A stretch of 18,443 nucleotides of DNA, from contig CALHZE010000341.1 in NCBI GenBank assembly GCA_938040915.1, positions 1 through 18,443 on the forward strand, written 5' to 3'. The first letter of the stretch is position 1; each line of letters opens with the position of its first letter. Origin of the DNA: an uncultured Bacteroidia bacterium (GTDB lineage Bacteria > Bacteroidota > Bacteroidia > Bacteroidales > CAJPTX01). The notes under the pieces are model-generated. The model was not told where the DNA came from, did not search any database, and was given only the letters and a program-made list of their open reading frames with translations. This document shows, piece by piece, positions 8,282 through 15,692 of the stretch. The position numbers and the translations under genes are program-made.

Positions 8282-9289
8282 ATGGATAAGTCGCAGTTCA
8301 AAGGTATTTTCGTATTTGCCGAGCAACGTCACGGCAAGATCCAGAATGTGGCGTATGAGCTCCTAGGGAAGGCGCGCGATTTAGCTGACCCCACGGGACA
8401 GAAGGTTTACGCCGTCCTCTTGGGCGACAAGATCGCCGCGCAAGCAAAGGAGCTTATCGCAGCCGGAGCAGACGAGGTGTTGGTGGTCGAAGACGAGGCG
8501 CTCTCTGTTTACACGACTGAGCCTTATGCACAGGCGTTGGCTTACTTGATGGACAAGTATAAGCCGGAGGTGGTGCTTATTGGTGCTTCTACGATCGGGC
8601 GTGACCTTGGGCCGCGTCTCTCGGCGCGCACGGTAACGGGTTTGACGGCAGACTGCACGAAGTTGGAAATCGGGGAAACGGGCGACCTCTTGATGACGCG
8701 TCCTGCCTTTGGGGGTAACCTCATGGCGACCATCATCTGTACCGAACACCGCCCACAGATGGCTACCGTCCGCCCAGGCGTGATGAAGCGCTTGGCAAAG
8801 GACGAAAAGCGTAAGGGCAACGTGGTGACCGAGACCGTCCCCTTCGACCGCAGCAAGTTCCTCGTGAAGGTCGTTAAGGAGGAGCTTTCGGCCAACGACA
8901 AGGTGGATATTACCGAGGCACGCGTCTTGGTTTCTGGCGGTCGTGGCGTGGGAAGCAAGGAAGGTTTCCAGAAGTTGGAAGCATTAGCGAAGGTGATTGG
9001 CGCACAGGTATCCTCCTCGCGTGCAATGGTTGACGCGGGGGTAATGCCACACGACCGCCAAGTCGGGCAGACGGGGAAGACGGTGCGTCCGGCTTGCTAC
9101 TTCGCTTGTGGTATTTCAGGGGCTATCCAGCACTTGGCAGGGATGGAAGAGTCAGAGTTCATCATTGCGATTAACAAGGACAAGGAAGCGCCCATCTTTG
9201 GCGTGGCAGACCTTGGGATCGTGGGTGACCTTCACAAGATTCTCCCCTTGGTGACCGAGCGTTTGGAAAAACTCCGTAAGGAAAAGTAA
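8282..9289 (+). CDS. etfA: Electron transfer flavoprotein alpha subunit
   Basis: EtfA binds FAD in its C-terminal domain and delivers electrons to acyl-CoA dehydrogenase. The 335-residue product has an N-terminal nucleotide-binding-like domain (GIFVFAEQRHGKIQNVAYELLG). The conserved C-terminal FAD domain follows: LVSGGRGVGSKEGF, SSRAMVDAGVMPHDRQVGQTGKTV, CGISGAIQHLAGM and FIIAINKDKEAPIFGVADLGIVGDL. The ATG at 8282 is preferred, with AGGTGG a few bases upstream as an unusually good Shine-Dalgarno for this phylum. A GTG at 8273, immediately after the etfB stop, would add three residues. It is the last gene of the bcd-etfB-etfA operon and is followed by a strong terminator. Confidence 0.94.
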   Translation: MDKSQFKGIFVFAEQRHGKIQNVAYELLGKARDLADPTGQKVYAVLLGDKIAAQAKELIAAGADEVLVVEDEALSVYTTEPYAQALAYLMDKYKPEVVLIGASTIGRDLGPRLSARTVTGLTADCTKLEIGETGDLLMTRPAFGGNLMATIICTEHRPQMATVRPGVMKRLAKDEKRKGNVVTETVPFDRSKFLVKVVKEELSANDKVDITEARVLVSGGRGVGSKEGFQKLEALAKVIGAQVSSSRAMVDAGVMPHDRQVGQTGKTVRPACYFACGISGAIQHLAGMEESEFIIAINKDKEAPIFGVADLGIVGDLHKILPLVTERLEKLRKEK

Positions 9290-9316
9290 TCTCCTATAGT
9301 TTTCATTGTCCGTTTT

Positions 9317-9353
9317 AGCGCACCCTCTGGTTCTCAGAGGGTGCGCTTTTTTT
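9317..9353 (+). terminator. Intrinsic terminator of the bcd-etfBA operon
   Basis: AGCGCACCCTCT and AGAGGGTGCGCT form a perfect 12-bp stem with a 7-base loop. A run of seven T residues overlaps the last stem base. It begins 28 bases after the etfA stop. Confidence 0.93.
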
Positions 9354-9372
9354 ATATATACCCAAAAAGCGC

Positions 9373-9380
9373 TACCTTTG
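9373..9380 (+). promoter_or_regulatory. -7 promoter box for the tlpA-like/dnaG operon
   Basis: TACCTTTG is an exact TAnnTTTG match placed just after the upstream operon's terminator and 82 bases before the lipoprotein ATG. Its position between a terminator and a tightly packed three-gene set supports use as the promoter for that set. Confidence 0.6.
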
Positions 9381-9461
9381 CCCATTCTCTTTCTACCGTT
9401 TGACGCAGACAGAGCATTTAGGACGCGCGGGTAGAGAGGACAATGTAAAGCTTAAAGATCC

Positions 9462-10583
9462 ATGAAGGTCATTGGTGTTTTAGGTGTTTTGGCACTAGGC
9501 GGGGCAGCACTCCTTACGAGTTGTACGAAGAGCTCGATGGAGTATCACGGGAAGGGCTTTCCCGAGACGGAGGAGTATGTGTATCTCTATGATGCAGAGA
9601 ACCCAAGCAGTACCCCGCTAGACTCTACGAAGATTGTTAACGGGGAGTTCCTCTTTGATGGCGAGAAGATTAAGACAGGGCTTTATTTCATTACCGTAAA
9701 GGGGATGGATCGTTACCTCGTAGACTTTGCTGAAAACAATTGCGAAATTGCGTATGACGAGGCGACCAAGGGGATTAAGGTAAAGGGCTCGCCTTATGAC
9801 GAGTTGCTCAATAGCTACTACGCCCTCCGAGGTGAGAACCGCAAGGTGGTGCAAGAGTGTGAGGAAGAGGCGCAGAAGTACCCCCGCAACGAGGAGGAAA
9901 TGACCGAAGAGCAAAAAACTGCGTATGAGGCGCTTATTAAGCGTTATTATGCGTCGAATGACAAGTTTACCGACGGGTTGAAGAAACTCGCGTTTGATAA
10001 CCCCACAGCACCGCTCTCGTTTGTATTCCTCGCCACGCTTTTAGATGACCTCAACGACGAAGATCTGCAGAAAGCTAAAGAGATGATCTCTAACTACAAG
10101 GGCGCTGATTTTGTTGCCCTGAAGCGTTGCCGCGAGTTCTTTGAGATTCGAGAGGCTACGGCTACGGGCAAGCCCTTCCGCGATTTCGAAGTGTTGAACC
10201 AAGAGGGCGCTCGCTCCTCCCTTAGCAACGTCGCAGGCAAGGGGCAAGTCGTGTTGGTCGACTTCTGGGCTTCGTGGTGTGGCTATTGTAAGCGCGCCTT
10301 CCCCGAGTTGAAGGAGCTCTATAAGGAGTTTGCTCCCAAAGGCTTTGAAATCTTTGGCTACTCGATTGATAAGGATAAGAGCAAGTGGAAGGCTCAGATA
10401 GAGATCGAGGGGTTGCAGTGGCCACAGTTCGTTACCGACGAGTCGATTCAGGCTAAGGGTGAGAACCTTTATGGCGTGCGAGGCATTCCCTTCACGGTGC
10501 TCATCGATAAGGATGGCGCTATTTTAGGAACGAACCTTGCGATGGATGAATTGCGTGCAAAGCTCGCTGAGAAGTTGCAATAG
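9462..10583 (+). CDS. TlpA-like thiol-disulfide oxidoreductase lipoprotein (DUF4369 plus thioredoxin domain)
   Basis: This is a probable envelope-anchored thioredoxin-like protein of 373 residues. The N-terminus is a lipoprotein signal with lipobox LTSC, lipidated Cys21. A DUF4369-like beta domain follows at about 28-125, then a charged helical linker. The C-terminal thioredoxin/AhpC-TSA domain contains WASWCGYCKRAFPEL, with catalytic Cys273 and Cys276 and the cis-proline at Pro343 in RGIPFTVLID. Such proteins reduce or isomerise disulfides of exported proteins in Bacteroidetes; the client is unknown. It is the first gene of an operon with the Rossmann/DUF2520 gene and dnaG. Its 3' end may overlap the next gene, depending on that gene's start. 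Confidence 0.9.
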   Translation: MKVIGVLGVLALGGAALLTSCTKSSMEYHGKGFPETEEYVYLYDAENPSSTPLDSTKIVNGEFLFDGEKIKTGLYFITVKGMDRYLVDFAENNCEIAYDEATKGIKVKGSPYDELLNSYYALRGENRKVVQECEEEAQKYPRNEEEMTEEQKTAYEALIKRYYASNDKFTDGLKKLAFDNPTAPLSFVFLATLLDDLNDEDLQKAKEMISNYKGADFVALKRCREFFEIREATATGKPFRDFEVLNQEGARSSLSNVAGKGQVVLVDFWASWCGYCKRAFPELKELYKEFAPKGFEIFGYSIDKDKSKWKAQIEIEGLQWPQFVTDESIQAKGENLYGVRGIPFTVLIDKDGAILGTNLAMDELRAKLAEKLQ

Positions 10584-11385
10584 TGAGTTGCGAGATGGTG
10601 ATGCGCTCGTCCTTGTCGGTACCGGACGCGTAGCGACTCAGTTGGGGTTAGCCCTCCGCCGAGCGGGAATTGCCATCCGAGGAGTATACGGTAGAAATGA
10701 GAAAAAAGCCAGTCTGCTTGCGAGCAGATTGGCTTCTTCTGTTTATGCCGGCGCGATTGACCCACCCGCTGCTTTGGAGCAGCTGCCGCAGGGTGCAGTC
10801 TACTTGTTCTGTGTGTCAGACGACAGCATCTTGCCCTTGGCAGAGCAGTGGGATGCGCTCGCGGGGACGATCATCCACACCTCGGGGAGTGTACCGATGC
10901 CTCGCTTACAGCACAGCCGTACGGGGGTCTTTTACCCCTTACAGACCTTTTCCGCCGAGCGTGATGTTGACCTCTCTCAGACCCATTTCTTCGTCGAAGG
11001 GTCTGACGAGGGGGTTGTGGATATGCTGAGTGCATGGGCAAGACGGCTCTCTCATGTCGAGCCCGTGAGGCTAGACTCGGCACAGCGACAGTGGTTACAC
11101 CTCCTTGGGGTCTTGAGTAACAACTTTACCAATGCGCTCCTTGTAGAGGTGCAGCGGATGGCGGTGGCACACCAGTTGCCTTTTGACGCGCTTGAGCCGC
11201 TTCTCGCCGAGACGCTCACCAAGGCGTTTGCCCTATCTCCTTTAGCCGCACAGACGGGACCTGCGCGCCGCGGCGACGAACAGACCCTAGCGCGTCATCG
11301 TGCCTTGCTTGCCGATACGCCCAGCCTTCGGCAACTCTATGACCTTTTTACCGCCCTAATCCAAGCCCAAGACGCCAAACCATGA
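10546..11385 (+). CDS. Rossmann-like and DUF2520 domain NAD(P)-binding protein
   Basis: The protein (279 residues from this start) has an N-terminal nucleotide-binding fold, VLVGTGRVATQLGLALRRAG, like ProC and related oxidoreductases. The C-terminal DUF2520 helices carry two diagnostic segments: GVLSNNFTNALL (NNFTN at 192-196) and QTGPARRGDEQTLARHRALL from residue 236. The biochemical activity of this family is not established to my knowledge. The start is uncertain. ATG at 10546 overlaps the upstream gene by 38 bases and leaves about 20 unstructured residues before the first strand. TTG at 10588, just after the upstream stop, would begin right at that strand and matches the usual family N-terminus better. 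The stop overlaps the dnaG start in an ATGA. Confidence 0.82.
   Translation: MNCVQSSLRSCNSELRDGDALVLVGTGRVATQLGLALRRAGIAIRGVYGRNEKKASLLASRLASSVYAGAIDPPAALEQLPQGAVYLFCVSDDSILPLAEQWDALAGTIIHTSGSVPMPRLQHSRTGVFYPLQTFSAERDVDLSQTHFFVEGSDEGVVDMLSAWARRLSHVEPVRLDSAQRQWLHLLGVLSNNFTNALLVEVQRMAVAHQLPFDALEPLLAETLTKAFALSPLAAQTGPARRGDEQTLARHRALLADTPSLRQLYDLFTALIQAQDAKP
10706..10735 (-). other. Terminator-like hairpin inside a gene, oriented for antisense transcripts
   Basis: A 13-bp near-perfect inverted repeat (AAGCCAGTCTGCT and AGCAGATTGGCTT, one mismatch that is a G-T wobble in one strand's RNA) encloses a 4-base loop within the DUF2520 gene. Read on the minus strand the stem runs straight into a run of six T residues, giving the form of an intrinsic terminator. 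On the plus strand the stem is followed only by CTTCTTCTG, a poor terminator tail. The coding frame runs through it as KASLLASRLAS without disturbance. Confidence 0.45.
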
Positions 11386-13358
11386 TTGACCGCCAAACCA
11401 TCGACCTTATCCTGAGCCGTGCTGACATCCTCGATGTGGTGGGAGACTATGTCTCGCTAAGACAGCGAGGGGCAAACTGGGTCGGTTTATGCCCTTTTCA
11501 CAACGAGAAGACCCCCTCATTCTCGGTGAGTCCGTCGAGAGGTATCTATAAGTGTTTCGGGTGTGGAAAGGGGGGCAATGCCCTCAATTTCGTTATGGAA
11601 GTGGAGCACCTGAGTTTCGTCGAGGCGGTGCGCTTCTTGGGGAAAAAGGTCGGGGTCGCCGTGGAGGAGGAGCAACGGACGCAGGAGCAGATCGCGGAGC
11701 TCGCCGAGGAGGCGCGTTTGATCGAGCTCAATGAGTGGGCTCAGAAATACTTTCATAACTACCTTATTGAAGACGAAAAGGGCAAGCTCGTAGGGCTTTC
11801 CTACTTTACTGAGCGAGGGCTTACCCTGTCGACTATCAATACCTTTGGCTTGGGTTTTTGCCCAGACACTGGTGCACAAATGACCCAAGCGGCGCTTGCG
11901 GCAGGCTGGTCTATCCCCGACCTTGTGAAGATTGGGCTCACGGTCGCGCGAGAGAACTGGAAGACCGACCGCTTCCGTGGACGCGCCATCTTCCCGATCC
12001 ACTCCCTGAGTGGACGCCCGATAGCGTTCGGAGGGCGAGCACTTCGAACAGACGAGCATACGGCAAAGTACGTCAATTCGCCCGAAAGCCCTATTTACCA
12101 CAAGAGTAATGAGCTCTTTGGGCTTTCGTTGTCGCGGAAAGGGATTGGCAAGCGCGATAAGTGTCTGTTGGTAGAGGGCTATATGGACGTCCTCTCCATG
12201 TGGCAGCGCGGGATAGACTATATTGTCGCCTCCTCGGGGACGTCGCTTACCATCGAGCAGGTGCGCCTTATTCACCGCTTTACGCAGAATATTACGGTGC
12301 TTTATGACGGTGACGCGGCAGGGATTAAGGCGGCTGAGCGTGGTGCGGGGCTTCTCCTAGAGGAGGGGCTCGCCGTGCGTATCGTCCTCTTGCCCGATGG
12401 ACAAGACCCTGACGATTTTGCTAAGGCGCACTCGCTCGAGGAAATAGAAGCCTATATTGCTGAGCACGAACAGGACTTTATCCGGTTCATCACCTCTCTA
12501 GCCCTTGACGAAGCTCAGAACGACCCCAACAGCCTGACCCGAGTGGCAGAGTCGGTCTTGGCAAAGGTGGCGCTCGTCCCTAACCCCATCACGCGGAGCA
12601 TGTACATCCGCCAAACCAGCGAGCTCTTTAAGCTAAGCGAGCAGCTTGTTACCGAGGCGGTCAATGACCTGCGCACCAAGCGGGGAATTACCCTCCAGCG
12701 CGAGGCGGCGCGTGAGGTGCGTCGCACGCAAGAAGCTACTTCTGAGGCAGAAAAAGAGCCCGTGGAAAACATCCCACAGGCTACGGACACAGAACAACGC
12801 TTAGACGCCTCGGAACGCGAAATTATAGAGTTTCTCCTCCGCTATGGGAAGGAAAAACCGTGGAATTATTTCGATTTGGAGACTGGGGAGGAAATTGAGG
12901 GGAGCACGGTCGCTGAGTTCTTCTTTCAGCAACTCGACCTAGATGAAATGACCCTTGTTAACGCCACTTACCGCGACCTTTTGGCGGAGTATCGCGACGT
13001 GTATACCACGAGCCCCGAGGTCGACCTCCTGCAGCACTTTACGCTTCACCCCTCGCCCGTCTATTCGCAACTAGCAATAGCGTTAACCGAAGAAAAGTTT
13101 GTCTTGAGTCGGCGCTGGAGTCGTGATAGCTCGCCCGACATACAGGAAGCCGCACATCGCGCCTTCGTTTCGGCAACTGCCGAGCGGGTGATGTATACTT
13201 ATAAGGCGCGGGCGATTATGTTGCGGTTGCGCGAGCTTGAGAAGCAACTGCTCCAGACAGAAGACGAGGCGGAGCAACTGGAGCTCCTACGAGCCATTCA
13301 AGAGCAAAACTACCACCGTCAACGACTAGCCGAGCTCTTGCGCCGTACGCAACTTTAA
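11382..13358 (+). CDS. dnaG: DNA primase
   Basis: DnaG makes the RNA primers for DNA replication and works with the DnaB helicase. The 658-residue protein has the CHC2 zinc finger Cys37-x2-His40, Cys58-x2-Cys61 (CPFHNEKTPSFS and YKCFGCGKGG). The central RNA polymerase domain and TOPRIM fold follow, with the acidic residues in LLVEGYMDV (Glu265, Asp269) and DGDAAG (Asp309, Asp311). The C-terminal helical region from about residue 440, with a Glu-rich linker, is the likely DnaB-interacting part. The ATG overlaps the preceding stop by four bases, implying translational coupling. Its TAA stop shares a TTAA with the convergent ftsE stop, and no terminator lies between the two. Confidence 0.96.
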   Translation: MIDRQTIDLILSRADILDVVGDYVSLRQRGANWVGLCPFHNEKTPSFSVSPSRGIYKCFGCGKGGNALNFVMEVEHLSFVEAVRFLGKKVGVAVEEEQRTQEQIAELAEEARLIELNEWAQKYFHNYLIEDEKGKLVGLSYFTERGLTLSTINTFGLGFCPDTGAQMTQAALAAGWSIPDLVKIGLTVARENWKTDRFRGRAIFPIHSLSGRPIAFGGRALRTDEHTAKYVNSPESPIYHKSNELFGLSLSRKGIGKRDKCLLVEGYMDVLSMWQRGIDYIVASSGTSLTIEQVRLIHRFTQNITVLYDGDAAGIKAAERGAGLLLEEGLAVRIVLLPDGQDPDDFAKAHSLEEIEAYIAEHEQDFIRFITSLALDEAQNDPNSLTRVAESVLAKVALVPNPITRSMYIRQTSELFKLSEQLVTEAVNDLRTKRGITLQREAAREVRRTQEATSEAEKEPVENIPQATDTEQRLDASEREIIEFLLRYGKEKPWNYFDLETGEEIEGSTVAEFFFQQLDLDEMTLVNATYRDLLAEYRDVYTTSPEVDLLQHFTLHPSPVYSQLAIALTEEKFVLSRRWSRDSSPDIQEAAHRAFVSATAERVMYTYKARAIMLRLRELEKQLLQTEDEAEQLELLRAIQEQNYHRQRLAELLRRTQL

Positions 13359-14053
13359 GCGTACTCTTCCTCGGGAGGAACCACGCTCACTTCCCGCATA
13401 GCCCCCTCGTGACACCGATAGACGCGCGCACTAAAACGCTGCACAATGCCGTAGTTATGGGTTGCCATTACTACGGCTTTTTTACGCTCAATGAGTGAAA
13501 AGAGGGTCTGCATAATCCCCGCGGAGGTGGCGGGGTCTAGATTACCGGTGGGCTCGTCGGCAAGAATGAGAGGCGGGTCGTTGAGTAGGGCGCGAGCGAT
13601 CGCCACACGTTGCTGCTCGCCCCCAGAAAGTTGATTGGGAAGTTTATAGGCTTTGTGCTCCAAGCCGACGAGTGAGAGCACCTCGGCGATGCGCTCGCGG
13701 ATAGCCCCGCGCGACGACCACCCCGTAGCGCGCAGCACGAAGTGGAGGTTGCGCTCCACCGTACGGTCAGGCAGTAGCTTAAAGTCTTGAAAGACCACCC
13801 CGATGTTCCGACGTAGGTAGGGGATGTCGCGTTCGCGCAGGTCGCGCAGGTCATAGCCACACACCACCCCCTCGCCAACGCACAGGGGGATTTGCCCTGT
13901 AAGGGTCGACAGAAAGCTCGACTTGCCCGACCCCACGCGCCCGACGAGGTAAAAAAACTCGCCGGCGTGTAGAGAGAAGTCGACGCCGCTCAGGAGGATA
14001 TTCTCCCCCTGAGCGATCGACGCGCCGCGTAGGTAAACCACTTGTTCGCTCAT
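13355..14053 (-). CDS. ftsE: Cell division ATP-binding protein FtsE-like ABC ATPase
   Basis: This 232-residue ABC ATPase has Walker A GRVGSGKSS (38-46), the Q-loop Gln89 in VVFQDFKLLPDRTV, signature LSGGEQQR (142-149), Walker B LILADEPTGNLD (Asp166, Glu167) and the switch His199. The FQDFKLLPDRTV string is characteristic of FtsE, which with FtsX regulates peptidoglycan hydrolysis at the division site from the inner membrane. No ftsX is adjacent, so the partner permease must be elsewhere; a LolD-type role is the main alternative. It lies 15 bases downstream of pgk on the same strand and is probably cotranscribed with it. The gene converges on dnaG with overlapping stop codons. Confidence 0.88.
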   Translation of the reverse strand: MSEQVVYLRGASIAQGENILLSGVDFSLHAGEFFYLVGRVGSGKSSFLSTLTGQIPLCVGEGVVCGYDLRDLRERDIPYLRRNIGVVFQDFKLLPDRTVERNLHFVLRATGWSSRGAIRERIAEVLSLVGLEHKAYKLPNQLSGGEQQRVAIARALLNDPPLILADEPTGNLDPATSAGIMQTLFSLIERKKAVVMATHNYGIVQRFSARVYRCHEGAMREVSVVPPEEEYA

Positions 14054-14068
14054 CCTTTCGCTGTGGTG

Positions 14069-15337
14069 CTATTTCTCGTCTCTTATGGCGGCTATCCCCG
14101 GCAGGTTCTTCCCTTCGAGGTACTCGAGCATGGCGCCTCCACCGGTCGATACGTAACTTACGCCACCTTCGAGCCCGCTGGCCTTGAGCGCTGAGACGCT
14201 ATCGCCGCCGCCCACGAGGGTGTAAGCTCCGCCTTGCGTGGTTTCGGCGAGCGCCTTAGCGATAGCAAACGTCCCTTGGGCAAAGTGAGGCATTTCGAAG
14301 ACCCCCATCGGTCCGTTCCAAAAGACCGTTTTACTCTCAAGGATGGCTTGGCTAAAGCGCGCGCACGAAGTCTCGCCGATGTCGAGCCCCATCCACCCCT
14401 CTGGGGTAGCTTCGATTGCCGAAAGACGCGTTGTGGCGTCGTCGGCAAACTTGTCAGCGTTGACGGCGTCGATAGGCAAGAGGAGCTCTACGCCACGTTC
14501 CTTGGCTTTGGCGAGGAGTTCGCGTGCGGTGGCGAGGTGTTCCTCTTCGCAGAGCGAGTTGCCTATTTCCCCCCCTTGTGCCTTGACGAAGGTGTAGGCC
14601 ATCCCCCCGCCGATGATAATCTTGTCGACGCGCTCGAGCAGGGAGGAAATGAGCACTATCTTGTCAGAAACCTTGGCGCCCCCCATGATGGCACACAGCG
14701 GTCGCGTCGGGTTCTGCATCACGTAGTCGAGGGCGGCGATCTCTTGGTTCATCAGACGCCCGAACATACGTGCCTCTGGGAAGAAGCTGGCGATGTGCGT
14801 CGTCGACGCATTGGCACGGTGTGCTGCCCCAAAGGCATCATTAACAAAGCAGTCGCCACACTCGGCGAGCTGTGCCGCGAAGCTTTTTTGTGCTTCTTTC
14901 ATGGCGGCTTTGCGCGCTTTGTAGCTTTCGTCGCTCTCGCCCTCTTTTTGCTTTACCTTGCCCTCGTCTTCGGGGTGAAAACGGACGTTCTCGAGCATGA
15001 GGATCTCGCCATCTAAGAGCTGTTTCGATGCGCGCACGGCGTCCTCGCCGATACAGTCGTCACAGAAGGCTACGTGTTTGCCGATAAGGGTCTCCACAGC
15101 ATGGAGGATGCGTCGGAGTGAGAGCTCCTCTACGGGTTTTCCGCCGGGGCGTCCCATGTGCGAAATGAGCACCAAGCGCCCTCCCTTGCTGGCGATCTCC
15201 TGGATGGTAGGTAATGCCCGCCGAATGCGACTATCGTCGCTAATGAGCCCCGTATGCTTGTCAAAGGGCACGTTGAAGTCCACGCGCAGGAGTACGCGCT
15301 GACCTCGGAAATCAAATTGGTCTATTGTGTTCTGCAT
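14069..15337 (-). CDS. pgk: Phosphoglycerate kinase
   Basis: Pgk transfers phosphate between 1,3-bisphosphoglycerate and ADP in glycolysis and gluconeogenesis, in the cytoplasm. The 422-residue protein has the N-domain signature RVDFNVP (18-24) and LISHMGRPGGK. It also has FVNDAFGAAHR, the central LCAIMGGAKVSDKI, and the C-domain nucleotide-site segments FWNGPMGVFE and GGGDSVSA. A charged insertion rich in Lys and Glu (KQKEGESDESYKARKAAMKE) between the sugar-binding strands makes it somewhat longer than the E. coli form. ftsE follows 15 bases downstream, and a good -7 box lies just before the start, so the unit is pgk-ftsE. Confidence 0.97.
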   Translation of the reverse strand: MQNTIDQFDFRGQRVLLRVDFNVPFDKHTGLISDDSRIRRALPTIQEIASKGGRLVLISHMGRPGGKPVEELSLRRILHAVETLIGKHVAFCDDCIGEDAVRASKQLLDGEILMLENVRFHPEDEGKVKQKEGESDESYKARKAAMKEAQKSFAAQLAECGDCFVNDAFGAAHRANASTTHIASFFPEARMFGRLMNQEIAALDYVMQNPTRPLCAIMGGAKVSDKIVLISSLLERVDKIIIGGGMAYTFVKAQGGEIGNSLCEEEHLATARELLAKAKERGVELLLPIDAVNADKFADDATTRLSAIEATPEGWMGLDIGETSCARFSQAILESKTVFWNGPMGVFEMPHFAQGTFAIAKALAETTQGGAYTLVGGGDSVSALKASGLEGGVSYVSTGGGAMLEYLEGKNLPGIAAIRDEK

Positions 15338-15359
15338 CGCTATACTTTCTAATGGTTAA

Positions 15360-15367
15360 CAAATATA
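15360..15367 (-). promoter_or_regulatory. Bacteroidetes-type -7 promoter box for pgk-ftsE
   Basis: On the minus strand the sequence reads TATATTTG, an exact TAnnTTTG match, 22 bases before the pgk ATG. No clear -33 element is recognised. Confidence 0.6.
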
Positions 15368-15692
15368 GGGAAAAAGCCCAGTTTGGGGAATGGAGAGGGG
15401 GCATGGCGGCGGTAAGAAGTTTAATCTCCATGGTGACGCCCGCCTCACATTGTGCTCGCTTAGCTGGAGTCAACTCTCCGATGCGGTACTTCCACGGGAA
15501 TGTAATAGATCCCAACCACCGACTTGCCTCCCGCCGCCCCCCTTCACTGCACCAATATTTCGACTTGTAATAATGTGACTATTAACTCATTGCATATATA
15601 GAACAAGTTATTTGGAATATGGAACATGCGTCTTAATACGTAATACACTAACTTGCGAGACGAAAGAATCGACGGACTGTGTCAAACTAAAT
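15368..15692. other. Gene-free region between pgk and the surface-protein gene
   Basis: These 325 bases sit between divergent genes. The pgk-proximal part (about 15370-15550) is GC-rich and could encode short peptides on either strand, none of which I recognise. The rest (about 15560-15692) is AT-rich and should hold the promoter for the surface-protein gene, but no exact TAnnTTTG box is present there. No tRNA, CRISPR repeat or insertion-sequence end is apparent. The abrupt composition change near 15560 suggests two pieces of different origin. Confidence 0.4.

Noticed and set aside
14234..15016. Plus-strand open frame of 260 codons opposite pgk
   Set aside because: Pgk is unambiguous on the minus strand; the plus frame shows no family pattern.
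15312..15515. Short minus-strand frame overlapping the pgk start (67 codons)
   Set aside because: It spans the pgk promoter box and overlaps the pgk start region; the product is not recognised and no start signal supports it. The region is described as unexplained instead.
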